From: PALSA-1003 sp963791945
GTDB taxonomy: Bacteria; Pseudomonadota; Gammaproteobacteria; Burkholderiales; Casimicrobiaceae
Direction of reading: 5' to 3'
Assembly (NCBI GenBank): GCA_963791945.1
Contig: CAWBUD010000002.1
Location: 2,914,001-2,978,000, forward strand
Length of the DNA stretch: 64,000 nucleotides
Part shown: piece by piece, positions 1-9,339 of the stretch
Layout of the letters: the number at the start of each line of letters is the position of its first letter
Numbering within the stretch: position 1 is the first letter of the stretch
The notes under the pieces: generated by a model
Told to the model about the DNA's origin: nothing
What the model saw: only the letters and a program-made list of their open reading frames with translations
Databases searched by the model: none
Made by a program: the position numbers and the translations under genes

Positions 1-2
1 CC

Positions 3-1130
3 ACGCAGTTCGGCATCCTCACCGCCATGCCCGTTCTCACCGGATCGCTGATTCGCGTCCCGCTCGGCATGTGGACGGACAAGTACGGCGGTCGCATCGT
101 GTTTTTCGTACTGATGCTCGCATGCGTCGCCCCGATCTGGCTGATCGGCTACGCCCACGAGTACTGGCAGCTGCTGGTGCTGGGACTGTTCGTCGGTCTC
201 GCCGGCGGTTCGTTCTCGGTCGGGACGCCGTACGTCGCGCACTGGTTCGACCGCCGTCGGCGAGGCTTCGCGATGGGCGTGTTCGGCGCGGGCAATTCAG
301 GCGCCGCGGTGAACAAGTTCGTCGCGCCCGCGATCGTGCTCGCCGCGGGTTGGGTCGCGGTGCCGAAAGTCTACGCCGCGATCATGCTCGGCACTGCGAT
401 CGTCTTCTGGCTCGGCAGCGGCCACGATCCAACGCACGTCGTCGGCGCGAAGGCGACGTGGCGCCAGCAGCTCTCGGCGCTGCGCGACGCGCGCGTCTGG
501 AAGTACTCGCAGTACTACTCGATCGTATTCGGCGGCTACGTGGCGCTGTCGCTGTGGATGACGCAGTACTACGTCGCAGAGTACGAGCTCTCGCTCCAGA
601 CCGCAGCCCTCCTCGCGGCATGCTTCTCGCTGCCGGGAGGGGTGCTGCGCGCGGTCGGAGGCTGGATGTCCGACAGATGGGGTGCGCATACGGTGACGTG
701 GTGGGTGCTGTGGGTGTCGTGGATCTGTCTGTTCCTGCTCTCCTATCCGCAGACCGACATGACGATAACGACGCTCAACGGACCGCTCGCGATCCATGTC
801 GGCCTGAACGCCTGGCTGTTCACGCTGCTCATGTTCGTTATGGGCGTGGCGTGGGCCTTCGGCAAAGCTTCGGTATTCAAGTACGTCGGCGAGGAATTCC
901 AGCAGAACATCGGCGTGGTCTCCGGCATCGTCGGGCTCGCCGGCGGCATGGGAGGCTTTCTCCTGCCGATCATGTTCGGCGTGCTCGTCGACCTGACCGG
1001 CATCCGGTCGACCTGCTTCATGCTGATGTACGGCATCGTTTGGGTGTCGCTCATCTGGATGTACTGGACGGAGGTGCGGCGCACCGAGGTGATCGGTCCG
1101 CGCGCCCGGCCGTTCAGCCTAGGTGACTGA
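3..1130 (+). CDS. narK: Nitrate/nitrite MFS transporter, NarK family (5' end missing)
   Basis: This is an inner-membrane major facilitator protein that would import nitrate and/or export nitrite for the reductase encoded downstream. The reading frame is open to the first bases of the window, so the start lies upstream and only the last 375 or so codons are present. The segment GSLIRVPLGMWTDKYGGR near the visible start is the characteristic NarK/NRT loop motif after the second helix. A second glycine-rich signature, GIVGLAGGMGGFLLP, occurs late in the protein. Hydrophobic helices follow one another to the C-terminus. It is followed after 30 bases by a second transporter of the same family. Tandem narK genes ahead of narGHJI are known in denitrifying proteobacteria. 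Substrate direction cannot be told from sequence. Confidence 0.93.
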   Translation, partial: TQFGILTAMPVLTGSLIRVPLGMWTDKYGGRIVFFVLMLACVAPIWLIGYAHEYWQLLVLGLFVGLAGGSFSVGTPYVAHWFDRRRRGFAMGVFGAGNSGAAVNKFVAPAIVLAAGWVAVPKVYAAIMLGTAIVFWLGSGHDPTHVVGAKATWRQQLSALRDARVWKYSQYYSIVFGGYVALSLWMTQYYVAEYELSLQTAALLAACFSLPGGVLRAVGGWMSDRWGAHTVTWWVLWVSWICLFLLSYPQTDMTITTLNGPLAIHVGLNAWLFTLLMFVMGVAWAFGKASVFKYVGEEFQQNIGVVSGIVGLAGGMGGFLLPIMFGVLVDLTGIRSTCFMLMYGIVWVSLIWMYWTEVRRTEVIGPRARPFSLGD

Positions 1131-1160
1131 AACGAGCCACTCTCGCAAGGGGAACTCGAA

Positions 1161-2573
1161 ATGAACACGATGTTGACAGCTGCACACAAGGCCCGGGTCC
1201 TCGACATCTGGAATCCGGAGGACAAAGCGTTCTGGGCGCAGCAAGGGGAGGCAATCGCGCGGCTCAACCTCTGGATCTCGGTGCCTTCGCTGTTTCTCGC
1301 CTTTGCCGTCTGGCAGCTCTGGAGCGTGGTCGCCGTCAACCTGAACGCGCTCGGCTTCAAGTTCACGACCGACCAGCTTTTCTGGCTCGCCGCGGCGCCG
1401 GCGCTTTCGGGCGCGACGCTGCGTATCTTCTATTCGTTCATGGTGCCGATCTTCGGCGGCCGGCGCTTTACCGCGATCTCGACCGCTTCGCTGCTGATTC
1501 CTTCGCTCGGCATCGCCTGGGCCGTGCAGGACCCGACCACGAGCTTCGCGACGATGCTCGTGCTCGCGCTCCTGTGCGGTTTCGGCGGCGGCAACTTCAG
1601 CTCGTCGATGGCCAACATCAGCTTTTTCTTCCCGAAGGAGCGCAAGGGCTCCGCGCTCGGCGTCAATGCAGGCCTCGGGAACCTCGGCGTTTCGAGCGTG
1701 CAGTTCCTGGCGCCGCTGGTCGTCACGATGCCGATCTGGGGTCCGCTCTCGTTCGCACCGCAGACGATCGTCGACAAGGCCGGGCAGGCGACGACGATCT
1801 GGGCGCAGAACGCGGCGCTGATCTGGGTGCCGTTCATCGTCATCTGCGCGGTGCTCGCGTGGCTGTTCATGCACGACATCGCGGCTGCACGCGCGTCGTT
1901 CCGCGAGCAGGCAGTGATTTTCCGGCGCAAGCACAACTGGCTGATGTGCTGGCTCTACCTGGGAACGTTCGGCTCGTTCATCGGTTATGCCGCGGGATTT
2001 CCCCTGCTGATCAAGAGCCAGTTCAGCGGCGTGAACCCGCTCTACTACGCCTGGATGGGTCCGTTCGTCGGCGCGCTCATCCGTCCCTTCGGCGGCTATC
2101 TCGCCGATCGGCTCGGCGGCGCGCGCGTGACGTTCTGGAATTTCATCGTTATGGCGCTGGCCGTCGTCGGCGTCCTCTACTTCCTTCCGTCCGGAGCGTC
2201 GGGCGGGAGCTTCGTCGGCTTCTTCGCGATGTTCATCCTCCTGTTCCTCACGACTGGTATCGGCAACGGGTCCACCTTCCGCATGATTCCCGTGATCTTC
2301 CTGACCGAGCGCCAGCGCGCAGCGGCCGACAAGGGCGCAGAGGCGATCGAGCAGGCGACACGCGACGGCAACAAGGAAGGTGCGGCCGTACTCGGCTTTT
2401 CGGCCGCGATCGCAGCCTACGGCGGCTTCTTCATTCCCAAGAGCTACGGCAGCTCGATCACGCTGACCGGCGGGCCGGAGTTCGCGCTGTACTGCTTCAT
2501 CGTCTTCTATCTCACCTGCATCGCGACCACCTGGTGGTTTTACGCGCGGCGCAACGCGCCGATGCCCTGCTGA
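1161..2573 (+). CDS. narK: Second nitrate/nitrite MFS transporter, NarK family
   Basis: A 470-residue membrane protein of the NarK/NRT family, complete, starting at an ATG with the purine-rich AAGGGGA just upstream. The start was chosen for that ribosome site and the short gap after the preceding transporter. A glycine-rich family motif (GFGGGNFSSSMANISFFFP) lies near residues 140-160, and a second one (GIGNGSTFRMIPVIF) near residue 370. The protein is about 100 residues longer than the visible part of the first transporter and has an extended loop before the last helices. It probably differs from its neighbour in substrate or direction (nitrate/proton symport against nitrate/nitrite exchange), but that is an inference. 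It ends 12 bases before narG. Confidence 0.95.
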   Translation: MNTMLTAAHKARVLDIWNPEDKAFWAQQGEAIARLNLWISVPSLFLAFAVWQLWSVVAVNLNALGFKFTTDQLFWLAAAPALSGATLRIFYSFMVPIFGGRRFTAISTASLLIPSLGIAWAVQDPTTSFATMLVLALLCGFGGGNFSSSMANISFFFPKERKGSALGVNAGLGNLGVSSVQFLAPLVVTMPIWGPLSFAPQTIVDKAGQATTIWAQNAALIWVPFIVICAVLAWLFMHDIAAARASFREQAVIFRRKHNWLMCWLYLGTFGSFIGYAAGFPLLIKSQFSGVNPLYYAWMGPFVGALIRPFGGYLADRLGGARVTFWNFIVMALAVVGVLYFLPSGASGGSFVGFFAMFILLFLTTGIGNGSTFRMIPVIFLTERQRAAADKGAEAIEQATRDGNKEGAAVLGFSAAIAAYGGFFIPKSYGSSITLTGGPEFALYCFIVFYLTCIATTWWFYARRNAPMPC

Positions 2574-2585
2574 ACGGAGCTTTGC

Positions 2586-5500
2586 ATGAGCCATTTCCTC
2601 GACCGGCTGACCTATTTCTCGAAGGATCGCGAGTCGTTCTCGGGCGGCCACGGCGTAGTCACGACCGAGGATCGCACCTGGGAGGACGGCTACCGCAAGC
2701 GTTGGCAGCACGACAAGATCGTCCGGTCGACGCACGGCACGAACTGTACCGGCTCGTGCAGCTGGAAGATCTACGTCAAGGGCGGCGTCGTCACCTGGGA
2801 GACGCAGCAGACCGACTACCCGCGCACGCGTCCCGACATGCCCAATCACGAGCCGCGCGGCTGCTCGCGCGGCGCGTCGTATTCCTGGTATCTCTACAGC
2901 GCCAACCGCATCAAATATCCGATGGTGCGCGGACGGCTCCTGCGGATGTGGCGCGCGGCGCGCGAGACGCGCAAACCGGTCGAAGCTTGGGCGTCGATCG
3001 TCGAGGATGCCGTGGCGGCGAAGGCGTACAAGTCGATCCGCGGACTCGGCGGATTCGTGCGCTCGACCTGGGACGAGGTGAACGAGATCATCGCCGCCGC
3101 GAACGTCTACACGATCAAGAAACACGGGCCCGACCGCGTGATCGGATTCTCGCCGATTCCCGCGATGTCGATGGTCTCCTACGCGGCGGGCAGCCGGTAT
3201 CTGTCGCTCATCGGCGGCGTGTGCATGAGCTTCTACGACTGGTACTGCGACCTGCCGCCCGCGTCGCCGCAAACCTGGGGCGAGCAGACCGACGTACCCG
3301 AATCCGCCGACTGGTACAACTCGACCTTCCTCATCGCCTGGGGCTCGAACGTGCCGCAGACCCGCACGCCCGACGCGCACTTCTTCACGGAGGTTCGCTA
3401 CAAGGGGGCGAAGGTCGTGGCGATCACGCCCGACTACGCGGAAGTCTCGAAGCTCGCCGACCTTTGGCTCCATCCGAAGCAGGGGACCGACGCGGCGCTG
3501 GCGATGGCTATGGGCCATGTGATCATGAAGGAGTTCTACTTCGATCGCCGCTCGGCGTATTTCGACGACTACGCGCGCCGCTACACCGATCTGCCGATGC
3601 TCGTGCGGCTCGTGCGTCGCGGCGACCGGTTCGTCGCGGACCGATACCTCCGCGCGTCGGATTTCGCCGACAAGCTGGGTCAGGACAATAACGCCGACTG
3701 GAAAACGGTCGCGGTCGATGAGAGCGGGAATGCGCCCTACGCCGTTCAAGGGTCGATCGGCTTCCGCTGGGGGCAGAAGGAAGGTGGCGACACCGGCAAG
3801 TGGAATCTCGAAGCGAAGGAGCCCCGAAGCGGCGCTGAAGTCAGGCCGACGCTCAGCCTGATCGATCGGCGGGACGAGGTCGTTCCGGCGGCCTTCCCGT
3901 ACTTCGGCGGCATCCTGAACGAACACTTCAACCCCAACGACCAGGGCGCAGACGTGCTCGTTCGCAACGTTCCCGTGCGCAAGATCGCGCTCGCCGACGG
4001 CGAGGCGTACGTCGCCACGGTATTTGACCTGTTGGCGGCAAACTACGGCATCGATCGAGGCTTAAGCGGCGGCGCCGTCGCGACGAGCTACGACGACGAC
4101 GTGCCGTACACGCCCGCATGGCAGCAGAAGATCACCGGCGTCAAGGCCGCCGATGCGGTGACGCTCGCCCGGCAGTTCGCCGACAACGCCGACAAGACGC
4201 GCGGCAAGTCGATGATCATCATCGGCGCGGCCATGAACCACTGGTTCCACTGCGACATGAACTACCGCGGCATCATCAACATGCTGATGCTTTGCGGCTG
4301 CGTCGGGCAGTCCGGCGGCGGCTGGGCGCACTACGTCGGGCAGGAGAAGCTGCGGCCGCAGACCGGCTGGACCGCGCTCGCCTTCGCGCTCGACTGGCAT
4401 CGGCCGCCGCGTCAGCAGAACTCGACGTCGTTCTTCTACGCCCACACCGACCAGTGGCGCTACGAGAAGCTCGACGTCTCGGAGATCCTGTCCCCGCTCG
4501 CCGATCCGAAGGACTACACGGGCAGCATGATCGACTTCAACGTCCGTGCCGAGCGGATGGGATGGCTCCCGTCGGCGCCGCAGCTCCAGGCCAATCCGAT
4601 CGAGATCACGCGCCGGGCCGCCGCGGAGAACGTCGACGCGAAGGACTACGCGGTGAGCGCCCTGAAGCAGGGCTCGCTGCGCATGGCGTGCGAGGACCCG
4701 GACCATCCGGCGAACTTTCCGCGCAATCTCTTCGTCTGGCGCTCGAACCTGCTCGGAAGCTCCGGCAAGGGTCACGAATATTTCCTGAAACACCTCCTCG
4801 GCACGCAGAACGGCGTGCAGGGCAAGGATCTCGGGACCGAAGGCGCCCGCAAAGCCGAGGAAGTCGTCTGGCACGAAGAGGCGCCGGTCGGAAAGCTCGA
4901 TCTCCTCGTCACGCTCGACTTCCGGATGTCGACCACATGTCTTTACTCGGACATCGTCCTCCCGACGGCGACGTGGTACGAGAAGAACGACCTCAACACG
5001 TCCGACATGCACCCGTTCATCCATCCGCTGTCGGCCGCGGTCGATCCGGTGTGGGAGTCGCGCTCGGACTGGGAAATCTACAAGGGCATCGCACGCACGT
5101 TCTCCGAGGTATGCGTCGGACACCTCGGCGTCGAGCGCGATCTCGTGCTTACCCCGTTGATGCACGACTCGCCCGCCGAGCTCGCGCAGCCCTTCGACGT
5201 CAAGGAGTGGAAGAAGGGCGAGTGCGAGCTCCTGCCGGGAAAGACCGCGCCGGCGATGACCGTGATCGAGCGCGACTATCCCAACACCTACGCCAAGTTC
5301 ACCGCGCTGGGTCCGCTGATGTCCAAGATCGGCAATGGCGGCAAGGGCGTCGCCTGGGATACGAAAGTCGAGGTCGAGAAGCTCTCCGAGCTCAATTACA
5401 CCGTCCAGGCCGAAGGTGTGGCGAAGGGACTGCCGAAGATCGAGACGGACATCGACGCCGCCGAAGTCATCCTCATGCTCGCTCCCGAAACCAACGGCGA

Positions 5501-6350
5501 GGTCGCGGTCAAGGCGTGGGAGGCGCTGTCGAAGATCACGGGACGCGAGCACAAGCATCTCGCGCTCGCCAAGGAAGACGAAAAGATCCGCTTCCGCGAC
5601 ATCCAGGCGCAGCCGCGGAAGATCATCAGCTCGCCCACCTGGTCGGGCATCGAAAGCGAGAAGGTAAGCTACAACGCAGGCTACACCAACGTCCACGAGC
5701 TCATCCCGTGGCGCACGCTTACCGGACGGCAGCAGTTCTACCAGGATCACAAGTGGATGCTGGGCTTCGGCGAAGGCCTGTGCGTGTATCGCCCGCCGGT
5801 GGACCTGAAGACCATTGCGCCGATCAAGGGGCAGAAGGCGAACGGCAATCCCGAGATCGTCCTCAACTTCATCACGCCGCACCAGAAGTGGGGGATCCAT
5901 TCCACCTACACCGACAACCTCCTGATGCTCACGCTCTCCCGCGGCGGGCCGATCGTGTGGCTCTCGGAAACCGACGCGCAGCGCGCCGGCATCGAGGACA
6001 ACGACTGGATCGAGCTTTTCAACGTCAACGGCGCGATCGCAGCGCGGGCGGTGGTGTCGCAGCGCGTGAATCCAGGCATGTGCCTCATGTATCACGCGCA
6101 GGAGAAGATCGTGAACACGCCCGGGTCCGAGATCACCGGTGCGCGCGGCGGCATCCACAACTCGGTCACCCGCATCGTCGTGAAGCCGACGCACATGATC
6201 GGCGGCTATGCGCAACTGTCATATGGCTTCAATTACTACGGCACGATCGGCACCAACCGCGACGAGTTCGTCGTCGTGCGCAAGATGAAGACCGTCGACT
6301 GGCTCGACGAGCCGGCTGAGTCATCGACTGAGGCGCCAGCGCGAGCCTGA
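2586..6350 (+). CDS. narG: Respiratory nitrate reductase, alpha (molybdenum) subunit
   Basis: Catalytic subunit of membrane-bound nitrate reductase. It reduces nitrate to nitrite on the cytoplasmic face at a bis-MGD molybdenum centre. The 1254 residues match the usual length of about 1250. The N-terminal [4Fe-4S] (FS0) ligands are visible as His50, Cys54, Cys58 and Cys93 in HGTNCTGSCSW and PRGCSRGA. The segment YDWYCDLPPASPQTWGEQTD (residues 217-236) holds the conserved Asp, about residue 222, that ligates molybdenum in E. coli NarG. There is no twin-arginine signal, as expected for the cytoplasm-facing type. The gene sits between narK and narH. A 27-base space separates its stop from a tiny open frame that leads into narH. 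Confidence 0.98.
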   Translation: MSHFLDRLTYFSKDRESFSGGHGVVTTEDRTWEDGYRKRWQHDKIVRSTHGTNCTGSCSWKIYVKGGVVTWETQQTDYPRTRPDMPNHEPRGCSRGASYSWYLYSANRIKYPMVRGRLLRMWRAARETRKPVEAWASIVEDAVAAKAYKSIRGLGGFVRSTWDEVNEIIAAANVYTIKKHGPDRVIGFSPIPAMSMVSYAAGSRYLSLIGGVCMSFYDWYCDLPPASPQTWGEQTDVPESADWYNSTFLIAWGSNVPQTRTPDAHFFTEVRYKGAKVVAITPDYAEVSKLADLWLHPKQGTDAALAMAMGHVIMKEFYFDRRSAYFDDYARRYTDLPMLVRLVRRGDRFVADRYLRASDFADKLGQDNNADWKTVAVDESGNAPYAVQGSIGFRWGQKEGGDTGKWNLEAKEPRSGAEVRPTLSLIDRRDEVVPAAFPYFGGILNEHFNPNDQGADVLVRNVPVRKIALADGEAYVATVFDLLAANYGIDRGLSGGAVATSYDDDVPYTPAWQQKITGVKAADAVTLARQFADNADKTRGKSMIIIGAAMNHWFHCDMNYRGIINMLMLCGCVGQSGGGWAHYVGQEKLRPQTGWTALAFALDWHRPPRQQNSTSFFYAHTDQWRYEKLDVSEILSPLADPKDYTGSMIDFNVRAERMGWLPSAPQLQANPIEITRRAAAENVDAKDYAVSALKQGSLRMACEDPDHPANFPRNLFVWRSNLLGSSGKGHEYFLKHLLGTQNGVQGKDLGTEGARKAEEVVWHEEAPVGKLDLLVTLDFRMSTTCLYSDIVLPTATWYEKNDLNTSDMHPFIHPLSAAVDPVWESRSDWEIYKGIARTFSEVCVGHLGVERDLVLTPLMHDSPAELAQPFDVKEWKKGECELLPGKTAPAMTVIERDYPNTYAKFTALGPLMSKIGNGGKGVAWDTKVEVEKLSELNYTVQAEGVAKGLPKIETDIDAAEVILMLAPETNGEVAVKAWEALSKITGREHKHLALAKEDEKIRFRDIQAQPRKIISSPTWSGIESEKVSYNAGYTNVHELIPWRTLTGRQQFYQDHKWMLGFGEGLCVYRPPVDLKTIAPIKGQKANGNPEIVLNFITPHQKWGIHSTYTDNLLMLTLSRGGPIVWLSETDAQRAGIEDNDWIELFNVNGAIAARAVVSQRVNPGMCLMYHAQEKIVNTPGSEITGARGGIHNSVTRIVVKPTHMIGGYAQLSYGFNYYGTIGTNRDEFVVVRKMKTVDWLDEPAESSTEAPARA

Positions 6351-6377
6351 CGCGCGGAATAATCGACGAGACGAAAG

Positions 6378-6419
6378 ATGAAGATCCGCTCCCCGCTGTC
6401 GCAAGGAGGTTCGGCATGA
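6378..6419 (+). CDS. Possible 13-codon leader cistron coupled to narH
   Basis: An ATG at 6378 opens a 13-codon frame (MKIRSPLSQGGSA) whose TGA stop overlaps the narH ATG as ATGA at 6416-6419. Its first 12 bases, ATGAAGATCCGC, are identical to the first 12 bases of narH, so the pair looks like a short duplication of the narH start. The strong narH ribosome site AAGGAGGT lies inside the little frame. Ribosomes translating it could feed narH, or it may simply be a fossil of the duplication. No clear ribosome site precedes it. Confidence 0.3.
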   Translation: MKIRSPLSQGGSA

Positions 6420-7939
6420 AGATCCGCGCCCAGATCGGCATGGTGCTCAATCTCGACAAGTGCATCGGCTGCCACACCTGCTCCGTCACGTGCAAGAACG
6501 TGTGGACGAACCGCGAAGGCATGGAATACGCGTGGTTCAACAACGTCGAGACCAAGCCCGGCATCGGCTACCCGAAGGAGTGGGAGAACCAGAACAAATG
6601 GGACGGGGGCTGGGTCCGCAAGCCGAACGGCCGGCTCGAGCCGAGGCAGGGCGGGCGCTGGGCGATCCTGATGAAGCTCTTCGCCAATCCGAAGCTCCCC
6701 GAGATCGACGACTACTACGAACCGTTCACTTTCGACTACGAGCACCTGCACACGGCGCCGGAATCGAAGACCACGCCTGTGGCCCGGCCGCGCTCGCTCC
6801 TCACGGGCGAGCGGATGGAGAAGATCGTCTGGGGACCGAACTGGGAGGAGATCCTCGGCGGCGAATTCGCCAAGCGCTCGAAGGACGCGAACTTCGAAGG
6901 CGTGCAGAAAGCGATCCACGGCGAGTTCGAGAACACGTTCATGATGTACCTGCCGCGGCTGTGCGAGCACTGCCTCAACCCGACCTGCGTCGCGAGCTGC
7001 CCGTCGGGCTCGATCTACAAGCGCGAGGAGGACGGCATCGTCCTCATCGACCAGGACAAGTGCCGCGGCTGGCGGATGTGCGTCTCGGGCTGCCCGTACA
7101 AGAAGATCTATTACAACTGGTCGACGGGCAAGGCCGAGAAGTGCATCTTCTGCTACCCGCGTATCGAAGCGGGGCAGCCCACCGTGTGCTCGGAGACCTG
7201 CGTCGGCCGCATACGCTATCTCGGCGTGCTGCTCTACGACGCCGACCGGATCGAAGCTGCGGCGTCGGTGGAGGACCCGAAAGCGCTCTACGAAGCGCAG
7301 CTCGGGATCTTCCTCGATCCCGACTCGCCCGAGGTGCAGGCGCAGGCGCGCCGCGACGGCGTGCCGGAGCCGTGGCTCAAAGCCGCGAAGGATTCGCCCG
7401 TCTACAAGATGGCGGTGGATTGGCGCGTCGCGCTGCCGCTCCATCCCGAGTACCGGACGCTGCCGATGGTGTGGTACGTGCCGCCGCTCTCTCCGATCCA
7501 GGCCGCGGCGAATGCCGGCGACATCGGCGCGTTCGGGGAGCTGCCCGACGTGCGCTCGCTCCGCATTCCGCTCCAGTACCTCGCCAATCTCCTCACCGCC
7601 GGCGACGAACGCCCGGTCGCGACCGCGCTCGAGCGGATGCTCGCGATGCGCGCGTACATGCGCGATCGCCATGTCGAGCAGCGCGAGAATGCCGCCGTAC
7701 TGAAGCAGGCGGGGCTCACCGTGGCGCAGGTCGAGGCGATGTACAGATACATGGCGATCGCCAATTACGAGGATCGGTTCGTGATCCCCACCGCCCATCG
7801 CGAGTACGCCGAGAATGCGTACGATCTTCGCGGCGGCTGCGGCTTCTCGTTCGGCAACGGCTGCTCCGACGGCGCCTCCGCGCCGAGCCTGTTCGGCGGC
7901 AAGAAGCGCAGGACCTTCGCCATCAGGCAGGTCGCCTGA
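6416..7939 (+). CDS. narH: Respiratory nitrate reductase, beta (iron-sulfur) subunit
   Basis: Electron-transfer subunit that passes electrons from the NarI hemes to NarG through four iron-sulfur clusters. The 507 residues compare with about 512 in E. coli. Cysteine groups are visible near residues 16-26 (CIGCHTCSVTC), 182-195 (CEHCLNPTCVASC), 215-228 (CRGWRMCVSGC) and 244-263. The Trp in CRGWRMC replaces a cysteine, as in the family, giving one [3Fe-4S] cluster. The start has an excellent AAGGAGGT site six bases upstream of the ATG. It is transcribed with narG and followed 10 bases later by narJ. Confidence 0.98.
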   Translation: MKIRAQIGMVLNLDKCIGCHTCSVTCKNVWTNREGMEYAWFNNVETKPGIGYPKEWENQNKWDGGWVRKPNGRLEPRQGGRWAILMKLFANPKLPEIDDYYEPFTFDYEHLHTAPESKTTPVARPRSLLTGERMEKIVWGPNWEEILGGEFAKRSKDANFEGVQKAIHGEFENTFMMYLPRLCEHCLNPTCVASCPSGSIYKREEDGIVLIDQDKCRGWRMCVSGCPYKKIYYNWSTGKAEKCIFCYPRIEAGQPTVCSETCVGRIRYLGVLLYDADRIEAAASVEDPKALYEAQLGIFLDPDSPEVQAQARRDGVPEPWLKAAKDSPVYKMAVDWRVALPLHPEYRTLPMVWYVPPLSPIQAAANAGDIGAFGELPDVRSLRIPLQYLANLLTAGDERPVATALERMLAMRAYMRDRHVEQRENAAVLKQAGLTVAQVEAMYRYMAIANYEDRFVIPTAHREYAENAYDLRGGCGFSFGNGCSDGASAPSLFGGKKRRTFAIRQVA

Positions 7940-7949
7940 GGAGACGCCC

Positions 7950-8621
7950 ATGACCATCGCCTACAAAGCCCTGGCAGCCCTTCTCGCGTATCCGACGCCC
8001 GAGCTCGTCGCCGCGCTCCCGGAGATCGGCACCGTGATCGACGGCGAGCGTAAGCTCGATCGCGCGCGCGCCGCGCTGCACGACCTACTCGACGAGCTCG
8101 CCGCCTCCGACCTGCTCGACGCGCAGGAGCGCTACGTCGCACTCTTCGACCGCGGCCGTGCGACCTCGCTTCACCTGTTCGAGCACGTGCACGGCGAATC
8201 GCGCGACCGCGGTCAGGCTATGGTCGATCTCAACGGCGTATACGCCCAAGCCGGCTTGATGCTTTCGGCCAACGAGTTGCCCGACTATCTCCCGGTGATG
8301 CTCGAGTTCGTGAGCCTCCAGCCGGCGAACGTGGCCGACGCGATGATCGACGATTGCGCGCACATCGTGCGTAAGGTAGGCGAAGAGCTCGCGCGCCGGG
8401 AGTCGCGATACGCCGCCGTCCTGGACGCGGTACTGGCGCTTTCGGGTCACTCCGCACTCGAGACGAGTTCGAAGCCCGAACGTCAGGTCGAGCGCTCGCT
8501 CGACGAGGAATGGATCGAGGAGCCGGTCATCTTCGGACCTGCCGCGGCATCGGCGTGCGGGACGAAACCCGCGGAAGCGTCCGTGATCCGGTTCATGCCC
8601 CGCGCGGGCGCACCACGCTGA
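7950..8621 (+). CDS. narJ: Nitrate reductase assembly chaperone
   Basis: A 223-residue soluble protein of the NarJ/TorD family, needed for molybdenum cofactor insertion and membrane docking of NarGH. It is not part of the final enzyme. The family signature is seen as RYVALFDRGRATSLHLFEH and the following ANELPDYLPVMLEFVS, roughly residues 50-115. An in-frame start further upstream would overlap narH. The ATG at 7950 is preferred because it follows a GAGGAGA ribosome site and leaves a 10-base gap. The charged, proline-rich C-terminal tail is typical and variable. Confidence 0.96.
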   Translation: MTIAYKALAALLAYPTPELVAALPEIGTVIDGERKLDRARAALHDLLDELAASDLLDAQERYVALFDRGRATSLHLFEHVHGESRDRGQAMVDLNGVYAQAGLMLSANELPDYLPVMLEFVSLQPANVADAMIDDCAHIVRKVGEELARRESRYAAVLDAVLALSGHSALETSSKPERQVERSLDEEWIEEPVIFGPAAASACGTKPAEASVIRFMPRAGAPR

Positions 8622-8634
8622 AGGAGTCGCTTCG

Positions 8635-9318
8635 ATGAGCTACGTCGACACGTTTCTATTCGGAATCTATCCCTACCTCGCGGGCGCGGTGTTCCTCATC
8701 GGCAGCCTGATCCGCTTCGACCGCGAGCAGTACACGTGGAAGAGCGATTCGTCGCAGCTTCTCAAACGCGGGCAGCTCCGTCTCGGGTCGAACCTGTTCC
8801 ATCTGGGGATCCTGGGCATCTTCTTCGGCCACTTCGTCGGTCTCCTGACGCCGCTGGACGTCTGGCATGCGCTGGGCGTGACCGCCTCGGCCAAGCAATT
8901 GCTGGCCATCGTCGCCGGCGGGATCTTCGGCGTGACGATGCTCGTCGGACTCGCAGTGCTGATGCATCGCCGCTATTCCGAGCCTCGCATCCGCGCGACG
9001 ACGCGCCCGATGGACTGGGCAGTGCTCTGGCTGCTCCTGGTTCAGCTCGCGCTCGGGCTCTATTCGATCAGCGTTTCTCTGGGCCACCTCGATGGCGGCG
9101 AAATGATCCGCCTGATGACGTGGGCTCAGCACATCGTAACGTTCCGTGGCGACGCCGCCCCGTTCGCCGCGGCAGCGCCGCTCGTCTTCAAGGTCCACCT
9201 CGTGCTCGGGATGACGATCTTCCTGATCTTTCCGTTCTCGCGTCTGGTTCACATCTGGAGCGGATTCGCCGCGCTCGGCTATCTCGTCCGCGCATACCAG
9301 GTCGTGCGCAGCCGCTGA
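8635..9318 (+). CDS. narI: Respiratory nitrate reductase, gamma (cytochrome b) subunit
   Basis: Membrane anchor that oxidises quinol at the periplasmic side and sends electrons to NarH. The 227 residues form five hydrophobic helices. Heme-ligand histidines are visible at His56 and His66 (NLFHLGILGIFFGHFVG) and near His188 and His206 (KVHLVLGMTIFLIFPFSRLVH). The spacing within each pair matches E. coli NarI. The gene starts 13 bases after narJ with GGAGTCGCTTCG upstream, and the parvulin gene follows after 21 bases in the same operon. Confidence 0.97.
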   Translation: MSYVDTFLFGIYPYLAGAVFLIGSLIRFDREQYTWKSDSSQLLKRGQLRLGSNLFHLGILGIFFGHFVGLLTPLDVWHALGVTASAKQLLAIVAGGIFGVTMLVGLAVLMHRRYSEPRIRATTRPMDWAVLWLLLVQLALGLYSISVSLGHLDGGEMIRLMTWAQHIVTFRGDAAPFAAAAPLVFKVHLVLGMTIFLIFPFSRLVHIWSGFAALGYLVRAYQVVRSR

Positions 9319-9339
9319 TCAGCCGAGAGGAGCGAACGG

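Noticed and set aside
1119..3926. Minus-strand open frame of 935 codons opposite narK and narG
   Set aside because: It is antisense to well-supported genes, very rich in Arg, and has no recognisable domain. Such shadows are expected at high GC.
4062..6215. Minus-strand open frame of 717 codons opposite narG
   Set aside because: Antisense shadow of narG with low-complexity composition and no motifs.
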